Shown: positions 54,883 to 64,000 of the stretch, one piece after another
Layout: each line of letters begins with the position of its first letter
Position numbering within the stretch: the stretch's first letter is position 1
NCBI GenBank assembly: GCA_012845835.1
Contig: JABAKD010000108.1
Location: 722,001-786,000, forward strand
DNA from: Undaria pinnatifida
Taxonomy: Eukaryota; Sar; Phaeophyceae; Laminariales; Alariaceae
Length of the DNA stretch: 64,000 nucleotides
Direction: 5' to 3'
Translations under genes and position numbers: made by a program
Notes under the pieces: model-generated
Databases searched by the model: none
What the model saw: the letters and a program-made list of their open reading frames with translations, nothing else
What the model was told of the DNA's origin: nothing

Positions 54883-57600
54883 GGGCTACGCGGGCTGAGG
54901 GTTGTTGCCGCAGGAATGCAGAAACAAGGGACAGGCGGAGAGAGAGCAATGCATGGAGGTACTTCTCATGTAGTGTACCCATGCTGCTTCCTTAATTATG
55001 TAGTCTGGTGTACCTGTTCTGTTATACCACTCTGGACGGAAAATTAAGGGCTGTTTTAATTCCTTATTAAAAATGAAACTGGTACTATATTGCCGTCCAT
55101 AGTGGTACCTGTTTTAAGACTTCAACTCGCTGGGAGTGCTTACGCATTTGCTCTTGGTTGGCGTGTCTCAGGCGTGTCTACGTGAGATAGTGAGAGCATG
55201 CGTGTGCCTCTTAGTCGCGATGACAAGTTTGCCGTTAGTGCCTCTCGTACCTGTAACTCTACAACTGAAGTGCTAAGTAGTAAGTAGTAGTTGACTGACG
55301 TCGTTGCAGCAGTTGCAGATATGGCCTCCCTGTGATGAGACCAAATACCCCTGCCAACAACTGCGGTACGACTACAGAGTGGGTCTATTCGCTGGGACCG
55401 TTTCCGTTGTAGTTGTTGCAGTGTTTGGTCTTAGCTCTGGTCTTGGTCGGCATGCCTAGATGAGGCAGTGGGAGCATGCGTTTCCCTCTTTGTCGGTTGA
55501 CCACCACGTAGTGCCTCTAGTATCTCTGGCGCTACGACTGCTACGGAATAGCAGTTGACTGACGTTGTTGCAGTTGCAGTTAACGTCACGCCTGCCCGTC
55601 ATGTTACGGTGCAATAAAGCCTTATGTACCGCGGTTCGTCTGCAGAGAGTTGCTGGTTTGGTTGGTTTCAGGGTTGTTTGTAGCCGACCAGTCGATTTCC
55701 AAGCGATACGTTTACGAGATTCGTGGAACTTTGGTGTAGAGTGCGCGGCAATGCGTCCTGTGTTGTGTAGATAAATACCCGCCAATGTGGATGAGAGTAT
55801 GAAAGCGTTGGGGAAGCAATGTCGATGATGAATTATTACGAGTAGGATACAGCACAGGGAAGGTAAATAGAGTTGCCCGTGACACAAAGCAGGAAAGATG
55901 TAGAGCTCTATGCGGTACAGGGTATCACACGTTTTTGTATTTGTTATTTATATATGGCGGGCATCGTGGACCCTTGATAATGGCATACCTGGGATTCTCA
56001 ATGTTTAACCGAATGCTCGTTCGTCGAGAACAGCGCACATGTTGCGTGGGGGGCTGGCGTTCCCTCCATTTTTTATGCGGTTCAACCCGAGGCTCGTGTG
56101 CATGGTCCGTAGGGCAAATGTAATCACCTGTGATGTTCCCCTCTTTTTGGGGTAGGAGCAGGCGTGGTCGAAACGGGGCCACGAGGCTTCCGGCCCTTGC
56201 GTTGGACCATTTCTTGTGATGTTTTCATTACGATTAAACTGTGCTCGATCGTTTTGTTTCCAAAGCCCTACTGGGCTCTACGAGCGTGCTGTTTAGTCGA
56301 ATTTACATCTACACTTTGCTGTTATGGATGTGCAAGTTTACGGCATCGCTCGTTGTCCATTAATCTCTTGTGTTCTCATTCGCCCCTCATTCGACGATCA
56401 GGAAGGCTCGATTCGTTGATGCCTAAGGAACTGCATGTCTCGGCAGAAGAACAACTATAGTCAAATTGAGTCTCGTGTTTTCTGCTCCCGCTCGTCTTCC
56501 ACCGTGATGGTGACCGAGGCTTGAGCAACAGGGACATCAGTCACATGATTATTATTGTTATTGCGCTTGCCATATCGCCGCGCATCGCAATATGTGTCAG
56601 TACGACATGCCGCTAGGAAATATTTGACAACGCAACACACCCACGCGGCACCGGCTTTGCGTTGATGTATGCAGCTTTGATCACTTTGCTCGAACCAATG
56701 AAACGAAAAAGAGCGTGTGCACACACTGCTTCTTGTCTCGCATCAAGGTTAGATGCTTTTCACCGGATGCCGTCCTACTGTTTCGTAGACAAACCGCGGT
56801 ACAACGCGTCCACATTTAGATGCAAACGCACAGGATGAGGGTGGTGTTTGTGCTCAACCCCCACCAAAAAGATGGATGCTGCAAGCCTCGGTTGCAAACG
56901 TGTGTTTGATTGCTGCCGATGTGGACAGCATATACCCGTTCTTAGGTACGCAAGCGCCCGATCTGTCACTCCTCCTATGAAACCAACCGCAGTGGATGCA
57001 ACCTAACATGGGCAAATCATATACCCGCTTTAGATAAGCAACTCCCGATATACCACTCCCCCGATAAACGAACCGAGAAGTGGTTCGAACATTGCGGGCA
57101 CGTCGATGACCTAGAGATAATGCTAGGTCGTCGCCACATGAATGAAGCTAGCGCGTGGACGTTGTCCAGAAAAACAGAACCGAGCGAACGACAGCAAGGT
57201 TGTCTTTGTCAGAGGGGTAGTGTCGCCTCGAGCGGTTTCTGGCGACTCAAGGTTATTTTTTACGTAACGACGGCACTACAGTCTTAGCCTCCCCGTTGAA
57301 TGCGTCCCTTCCTGCATATTCCAGGTATTAGTATGTGAAAAGGCACATTTGTTCCGTCAGTCACATGTAGTCGGGACGTCGGGACGGATCAAATGTTTAT
57401 TCCTTTAGAGATCTGCACCCATGTTTAGGGGTACATAACTTGGAAATAGGGTAGGATATTTTTCTAGTGGTGAAAACATTAATCGGCGATCCGGAGCGAA
57501 CACGGCGGTATATCTCATACGAAGGGATAATCTTTCCCTGAGGCGATTTGTTCAACTCTGTTGTTACGATCATGGAACTGCTGTCCGCGTGTACGTAGGG
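54883..57600. other. Region without an assigned gene
   Basis: Contains the 3' UTR of the DUF1279 gene and a diverged direct duplication (55149-55330 and 55430-55590). A minus frame at 56724-56461 ends in a charged, coding-like tail (about 40 residues) and could be a last exon, but no upstream exon was found. Confidence 0.4.
55149..55590. repeat. Diverged direct duplication, unit about 170 bp
   Basis: Ordered shared blocks: GTGGGAGCATGCGT versus GTGAGAGCATGCGT, TAGTGCCTCT, and GTTGACTGACGTYGTTGCAG. Copies at about 55149-55330 and 55430-55590. Confidence 0.65.
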
Positions 57601-60600
57601 AAACGCATAGGTCTTTTGTGACCAGTGATTGTTTCAGTTTGGAGAGATTGGTTACATGCCCCTTCCCAGACATTTGAGTCTAAACCTAGCCCGTGAAGAA
57701 CCAGAATGTTTTTTTGTGGACCAACGTGTCATGCAACAGTATGTTAAAGTGCTCTCAATCCCACCGTCGAGTCAAATAGGTCAACACCCTGGTAGCCTCC
57801 AAGAACTCGCCATGACAATTTCAGGCACATTTAACATCGATCTTGTCAGCCCTGCCAGCACGTCGACGGCAGCGCTACGGGGTCATGGTTGTTTGCCGCA
57901 TACGAAATACTCTGTACACATAGCCGAAGCATAAAAAAATAATCTTCTGCACAACATAGAGAAACCAGATACGAGCAAGGACTTGATTACGAATTTGACG
58001 GGGATTGGCCTCAAGAACAATACAAAACAGGATCAGCGTCGACGCGCGGACGCACTGTTCTGTGCAAGAAATACCACGGAATTTCAGGTTGTAGTTTTCT
58101 CAGTGCCCGTTGACGCCGGATGATTAGAAAAGGCCAACGAGTTGCAGGCTTCTTTCCATGCTCGAAACATCCGAGCAAGTGTGTGCTAACAAACATGTGT
58201 AGCTTGGTAAGGCCGAGGATCGTTTTTTATTCTTTTTTTCACACTTCTACTTTCCAGCTTCTGGACAAGCCGTGGTCACAGGTGTCGTCCCTTCTCCCCC
58301 CTGGTTCTTGCCTTCAATTTTATCGCGCATAGGGTTCAGCAATTCCATTGCTTGTCGATTTTTCATCGAGTGTTGCTAACTCACGCTCTCGCGCTTTCCG
58401 CAAGTCTAATTGTGCAAAAGAAAAAGTCCCTACAAATGTATGCGAGTATGCACTCGGGAGACTTGCTATGTTATACTGACTGCGTATGGGGCGCATGCAC
58501 GGAGAAGCTTTGCACCACTACATTGGAGTCTAACAGGTACCGGTGTATTGGTACACCGACCTGTGCCGCGCTCGCCTCTTTCCGATGAGGGCTACGCGTA
58601 GGTTGGAGTTGGCACCGCGATAGACCGGGAGCTACCGATTCCGTTGGTTGTTCATGGTACTTTGGAATACAATGGAGTTCTTGTTCCTAAGCCACTGAAT
58701 GAAGGAGGCCGGATTGACGGACTGTCAACAAAATATCCCTGGTTTTGTAGAGACCCCGGTAAACTGGAGGGACCCACTACGGCACATGCCTTCATATTTA
58801 TCGCAAGGCGGGTTCCTTTTTCTTCCCTCGTCGACTCGCGTCGAAGGGTGTACATTCACACGCTATAAGGGTTTCTGCAAGTCAATTATTGCACAAGAAA
58901 AAGTCCCTTGGGGGGCTCGAAGTGGCGACATCGAGCTTCGCACTGTCGTTACGAGAGTTATCGCTATTAACATGCCTATTGCTAGATCTACGGGGATGCC
59001 GGCTACGTTGTGGTATTGTTATTGGTATATGGTGTGTAGTGAAGAGGCGGTGGCTAGTGGCTAGGGTGCCCTACACCCAAAAACTGCCACCAACAACGAG
59101 CGATCCTCTCTTGTTTCTTCAACACAGTCATAACACACCCATACAGGTAGCTTCAAGCCCAATTAATATATTCGTTGGGGTCGTGTTCTTTTCTTCTGTG
59201 AAACCGTCTACTACACTACTAGTCGGTATATTATACTATACAGCCGTCTTCCAGATAATGGCCAACAGGCGTTCACGCCGTTTGTTTGCCTTGTCTTTGA
59301 TATCTAGTACTGGTATGCACCATGCGCTGTCCGTTAAAAAAACTCCGCGTTAACGCCTATTTCTAACGTGGATGAAGCTGTACGTTATGCGAATGCATCC
59401 TTGAAGAAACAAAAAAAAACAGTACGTTATCATAGTACCATGTGCATTGCCTTGGCTACCCACGAGGAAACGAAAAGGAGCGACACGCCAATATAAAAAA
59501 CCGTGACGAACGGCGAGCACGAGTCAAACGCTTTACCGTTTTTGATTGCGATCGATGCGCGGACGACCCATATCCAAGCCTATTTTTCTCATCGGACACA
59601 ACCATAAGCACACCATTTATTTATGAACAGTGTAGAGCTGTAAAAATTGTACTACTCGGTATACTGCTCTACTGCTTCACTTCTTCCTTGCTCCTCCTCC
59701 TTCTCATCCTTCTCCACCTCTTCCTCCCCCTGCCCCCCCTCCTGCTATTAATACTTACTATTTTTACGTCTACAACTAGAGTGTTGATATACTACTATGA
59801 TTGAACATCTCGTAAGGGGTCCAGCGGCGCTTGTGCCCCCCGGCCTGCGTCACCATCGAACTCCCAAAAAAGAACCACTCAAAACAACCAAAACAGATCG
59901 GCCAGCGATGGTGTCACACCTGCCGGCAACATCTGTGGACGGTAACGCGGCTGCCTCCACCCCATCAGCGAAACCCAACTGAAACCGTTCAAGTACATTA
60001 ATAACTGCTTTCCCCCCGTACCCCAGCTGTTCCCCTTATGCAGAGTGTATGGGTGACGCCCCGATAATCACTTAACTTAGATTTCAGCCACGTCACCCCG
60101 TTGACGTGCCGATGGCAACTTAGAGCAAGCAACGCCTGAAAGAGCCTGCAGTAATACCTTTTCTACGCCCGTGTGCGTATAGCCTAACGCTAACCTACCT
60201 AAGGGACTGAGAGAGGATCGATGGCGGTTGGCGTCCATTTTGAGCGTGCGGGACTTCATCTCCATCGCCCTTCGCCGCACCGTCGCTTCCTCCCCCTCCT
60301 CCTAGTTTGTCGCCAGCGGTCAAGAGGGGAAATATGATGACGCAGGCAGGTGATATGTAATATCCGTCCTGAGCATTGCTTGACGGGGAGTTGTGCAGCT
60401 TGGGGTTTCACAGAGAGAGGGGCCGGTCGGCGGGGGGGGGGGGTGGTAAGAAAACGAAACAAAGAAATTCGTCTATATACGCGGCGGTAGCACATGCCGT
60501 GCGGGTGGAGAAGCCCCCCGACAATAATTTTATTACGTATATCTATAATATGGATGCGCGTGGACTGGGTTATTGGCTGGGCGTGTGCAAGGAGGCAAGA

Positions 60601-61200
60601 GTGGCGCATCGCCTAGGAGGAACGAACGCATTTCGACTTTCTTAGGCCTGGACAAGGAACAGCAAGCAGCATTCGAGATGATGAGGGACGTGCTGGCGAT
60701 GGTGTAGCCGGGAGCCCCGATCATGGTGACAATAATTAGTAACTTCCGAAGGGACAATTGGATCGTATTGAAGCACGTGAATTCAGGGAAGTATTGTGCG
60801 AAAACCACTGCAAGCGACCGGGCTATAGTGCAACTCAAAGGTAGTACAAAACGCGGTAATAAGAAAGGGGGGGTGATGGTTACAGGATGCTAAGAAATCG
60901 GGGGGGTTATTCTGGAGTGAACGTAGAACGTATCCCCTCCCAAACAACAAATATAGCCTGAGTTATGTATGATTCTTATTAGGTGCCCTGTGTTGTTGTG
61001 CTGGACAGAAGGCACCATACAGCCGGGGTGCGCCTGCTTGAGGGCGCAAAAGCGCTGGGGGCGCACGCATGCAAGGCATTGTTGGGTACAACAAGCCCGG
61101 CGCAGTTCATCCAACGGAGGTGTGGCTACACGTAGGCTGACTTTCGGTGCTACTTCGAAGCCCAGTCTGACCACTGATGACCCGAAACCCCGGCGGGGCT
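57601..61200. other. Region without an assigned gene
   Basis: Two R2 copies (58250-58440 and 58740-58910) lie here. Open frames of 60-150 codons occur (for example 57629-57934 and 58889-59353), but they lack recognisable motifs and splice context, so they are not called. A plus frame at 59797-59982 and a minus frame at 60280-60077 look mildly coding. Confidence 0.4.
58250..58910 (+). repeat. Dispersed repeat family R2, copies 5 and 6
   Basis: Copy 5 (58250-58440) has CTTCTGGACAAGCCGTGGTC, a C-rich tract and CTCACGCTCTCGCGC. Copy 6 (58740-58910) has GCCTTCATATTTATCGCAAG and CCTCGTCGACTCGCGTCGAA. Both end near TGCAAAAGAAAAAG or TGCACAAGAAAAAG. Confidence 0.75.
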
Positions 61201-61234
61201 TTCAAGGAGTACCGTTAATTACCTTGAGAAATCT

Positions 61235-61722
61235 ACAGTTGGATATTCCATTTGGGCATGGCGGGAAAAATTATGTACGTCAGTGCGGTGGGTCCCCAAC
61301 TGTATATTTGGTTGTGCATGGTTGTATTGTACCGAATGAAGCGGTGTCAACCGCAACCAATTAAAAAGCAAGAGCAACGGTTTGGGCTGGCGCGGCCATC
61401 TCCCACAAGCAGGACTTAGGCACGCCATTGGCTTGTTCATGCGTGAGATCCGGTTGTGCTGGCGATATGGGCTACACCCACACAACAGGAGCTCAAACAC
61501 GACCAGCAAATAGCTGGCCGATTGCTGCCACCGGCATGGCTGAGCCCCGGTTGCGGGGGATGGTAGAGTCAGTCAAGATCGCTGCTCCTGCCGCAATAAG
61601 TTCCAGTGGGCATCGCTTTTTTCGGTGCAATATGAGCATGAACTCTACCAAACATACAGTTGGGGGTCGTACCGATCCACATAATTTTCTGCCACCATTC
61701 CCCAATTGTGCGTTCAATCGCA
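61235..61722. repeat. Imperfect inverted repeat, arms of about 105 bp
   Basis: The left arm 61235-61345 (GGGAAAAATTATGTACG, CCCCAACTGTATATTTGGT) matches the reverse complement of 61612-61722 (CAGAAAATTATGTGGAT, CCCCAACTGTATGTTTGGT). Identity is roughly 70-75% by eye. It may be an old foldback element. Confidence 0.6.
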
Positions 61723-61825
61723 CATGATGGACGGGGCTGCACTCCGTAAACACCTCCTCAAGTTTCCTGATCAACAGTGGTCACACCACTCTCCCAAGAA
61801 AACCGCAAGCCCGCATACGTAGCCG

Positions 61826-62460
61826 TTGTTGTTGTTGTTGTTGTTGTTGTTGTTCTCACATTGACTCGCATAATCAAATCCGTGGTCACAGGACAGGCTC
61901 CAGTCAATCTGGAGCTGAGGAATACCCCAGAGAAAAAAAACACAAACCAAAGGTGGTACACGCATATATCACTGCTTATGCAACTCATGCCTCCGCCAGG
62001 AACATATAAAAAGTGAAATCGGGAGTCACCCTACGATGTACCAGGTCCATACTGGTGCATACGTCTCACTACTCGCGCCTGAAAAAACCGACTATACCGC
62101 TTGCCACCCAGGAAAGACTACCACGTATATATTACACTAGTATCTATCACGACGCATATGCACGTCAGACTCAAGTCAATTGGAAAAAGAGAGACAAATC
62201 AAAGAAAAGACATGAAGAGAAGAGAAAGGAAAGGAAAGAAAAGAAAAGAAAAAAAGCGAAAGAGGGAAAGGAAAAAAAAGAAATGAAACGAAACGAAAAG
62301 AAAAAAAACGAAAAGAAAAGAAACGAAACGAAAAGAAGAGAAAAGAAAAGAAAAGAGAAAAGAAAAGAAAAGAGAAAAGAAAAGAAAAGAGAAAAGAAAA
62401 GAAAAGAGAAAAGAAAAGAAAAGAGAAAAGAAAAGAAAAGAGAAAAGAAAGACAAGTAGA
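61826..62460 (+). repeat. Right-arm copy of the AAC/GTT element followed by a purine-rich tract
   Basis: (GTT)9 at 61826-61853, then TCTCACATTGACTCGCATAATCAAAT and the family consensus; similarity to 27262-27620 continues to about 62190 (about 90% by eye). The tract 62200-62455 is (GAAAA)n, matching the purine-rich end at 27605-27725. The long Lys/Glu/Arg frame is a product of this tract. Confidence 0.8.
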
Positions 62461-62639
62461 GGAAGCAGGGAAAGGAAAAGGGAAAACACGTCAGAGTAGC
62501 TGTATCTTCGTACGACTCCGCAGGGGCGTCCAGGTGGCTGTGCCTGCCTCGATTGAGGACCCCGTTCTCTTCCAGGTGCAAGGGAAAGAGTGAAGAGTGA
62601 ATGTGTATACAAGATATGATAGCGATGATGCCACGACCG

Positions 62640-62830
62640 GGACTCACACGTGAACAAGCCAGCAGCATGGTTGAGTCCCGCAAGCGTGAGATGACCGCGC
62701 CAGCTGCGATCGCTGCTCCTGCTGAACCCTCCGCCGGCGTGACCGCAGCGACCTCCGAGTCTGTTGGGCCTGGGATCTTGTCGTTCTCCTTGGCCTTTCC
62801 CTTGTTGGGGCGGAGAGCCTCTGACGATAT
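62640..62830 (-). pseudogene. Coding-like fragment, family also seen at 63690-63800 and 61556-61640
   Basis: The minus-strand frame reads PNKGKAKENDKIPGPTDSEV and then an Ala/Gly-rich run ending RDSTMLLACS. The first half matches, in opposite orientation, the plus-strand frame near 63715-63790 (PIKGKDNEGDKAPN...GPEVAAATLAG). The second half matches the minus strand at 61556-61640 (IAAGAAILTDSTI). I do not recognise the family. Shared amino acids and frames suggest remnants of one repeated gene. Confidence 0.4.
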
Positions 62831-63689
62831 AGCAGCTCCATGCTGTATGGTATAGTCTGTCGATGCTCTTCAGAAGCGATCAAGGTATCGTACAATGACG
62901 AATCATACAAACACGAAATGTCTGTACAAGTATATTGTATGTGATTCTGCGTGGTCTTCTGCGTGGTGTGCGCACCTGGGATAGTCCCGAGTCACGTTTC
63001 GACATAAGTGCGCGGTGCCACCGAAGTTGGTTCTACCTACAAGGGGCCGTGCGGAGGGATCACGAATGGCAGATGCTGCGGTCCATCAGGTCAATGCTAT
63101 GCAACAACCTCTAACTTGTACGACGAACTGTGTGAGTACGTTGTGCCTGTATCTTGGCATTGCATATGACCGCATGGAGTGCGTATATTTTGCTCGAATA
63201 GCCCAGGAGTTTCTCTTCCAAGCAAATGCGGTTCAACGAAGTAGGTTCGACAAGCTGCAGTTGTGCCGCTATGGAAGTAAAGATTGACAGTTATTGCCAG
63301 CTGACAACGTTGCGGTAAGAAGCAGATGGCAAGAAGTAGACGTTGACGTAAGAGACAGAGGAACTGGGAGTGCTCAGGCATGGCCTACCCCTCTTCCTTT
63401 TCCGCCCCACTCCTGACTCCTCAAGACTCCATCGTGAAGACATATGTCTCTTGGCTGAAGAATGCCACTTAACAACTAGGATACTAACGTTTTACATCAT
63501 CATCAGTGTAGCGAGAGCTGTCTGACCACAGCTGGGCGCGGCCAGTGTCTGAGACCACCTGTCCTTGTCTAACGGGACTTGTGTTGAGCGCAGTCATCAC
63601 CAGACGGTCTGAAAAATAATAACCTTCAGCCTGGGCCGTTTATTTCGAGCTGGACGCTAACTTGGACGTCGCGTCCAATTTGAAAAATA

Positions 63690-64000
63690 AGCCCCCCCAG
63701 CCCGGCGCTCCTCGCCCCATCAAGGGGAAGGACAACGAGGGCGACAAGGCTCCAAACCTGGCAGGCCCGGAGGTCGCGGCGGCCACGCTGGCTGGGTGAA
63801 TCGCTTGGGTAATAACAGCGATGCCCGTGTGTGCATAGCTCGCGAGTCTTTCGTTGTTGCCGTCCAGTTTCTGTTGGACGGGCTGACTTTCGAGGATAAA
63901 TTCCGCGTGATAGAGGTCTCCCTTGCAGTGTTCAATATAGTCGAATTCACGCTACAGATAGATGCATTAAAGTTGCATTCCGCTTCCCGGTCCTGTCCCA
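63690..64000 (+). CDS. Possible partial coding sequence running off the right edge
   Basis: A frame with no stop from about 63690 to the window end. It first reads as a Gly/Pro/Arg-rich stretch (frame-shifted relative to the PIKGKDNEGDKAP-like frame) and then as a well-composed segment of about 65 residues (FVVAVQFLLDGLTFEDKFRV, IEVSLAVFNIVEFTLQIDAL). No domain is recognised. No start or acceptor is fixed. It may be a mobile-element or single-copy exon. Confidence 0.3.

Noticed and set aside
57629-57934. 101-residue plus frame
   Set aside because: Ordinary composition but no motif, no splice partners and no repeat or homologue recognised; below the level I would call a gene.
62013-62683. Lys/Glu/Arg-rich plus frame and Phe/Leu/Ser-rich minus frames
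   Set aside because: Products of the (GAAAA)n tract at 62200-62455.
1-64000. Integrated algal virus genes, bacterial operons, toxin-antitoxin or defence genes
   Set aside because: No motif of such systems was recognised on either strand; all confident genes are spliced or plastid-targeted nuclear genes.

Overview
This is nuclear DNA of an intron-rich eukaryote, most likely a stramenopile and probably a brown alga of the Ectocarpus type. Six spliced or intronless protein genes can be read. Their introns have GT-AG borders, run from about 0.2 to 5.5 kb, and are full of simple repeats and mobile-element remnants. One protein starts with a signal peptide ending in S-S|F-V-H-P, the kind of bipartite plastid presequence used by algae with secondary red plastids. 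No rRNA genes, CRISPR arrays, operons or bacterial signals are seen. The organism call is an inference from gene structure and targeting signals.

Layout. (1) 1-3959, minus: 5' part of a SpoU/TrmH-type RNA 2'-O-ribose methyltransferase gene, cut by the left window edge. (2) 4462-14446, plus: a complete 274-residue armadillo-repeat protein in six exons; its 5.2 kb second intron holds a non-autonomous LTR element and a 217-bp minisatellite. (3) 16060-29203, minus: a Ttd14-like NTPase (AAA_28 P-loop domain plus CYTH-like domain), well resolved over five exons and tentative at the 3' end; its introns carry a TA-flanked terminal-inverted-repeat element. (4) 29470-34758, plus: a 1380-residue protein of unknown function in five exons, the last being 3.4 kb. 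(5) 36126-53892, minus: an 18-exon translation initiation factor IF-2 gene whose exon phases join without a break into 1023 residues, with a probable mitochondrial presequence. (6) 54250-54882, plus: a DUF1279 membrane protein with a plastid-type leader. (7) 54883-64000: no gene I can defend; diverged repeats, inverted repeats and gene-like fragments.

The six genes alternate strictly in strand (- + - + - +). This gives three head-to-head pairs with 266-502 bp between start codons and two tail-to-tail pairs 1.4-1.6 kb apart. IF-2 serves organelle translation, the methyltransferase belongs to an RNA-modifying family, and the DUF1279 protein probably sits in a plastid membrane; nothing suggests the six form one pathway.

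Most of the window is intron and repeat. The least expected signal is the palindromic 9-mer TACCWGGTA: I count 30 exact copies between 2.3 and 52.8 kb, all outside assigned exons, against about 0.5 expected for random sequence. I found no clear new biological system; the best leads are this motif, the 17 kb inverted-repeat element, the paired inverted AAC/GTT elements and the unassigned 1380-residue protein.
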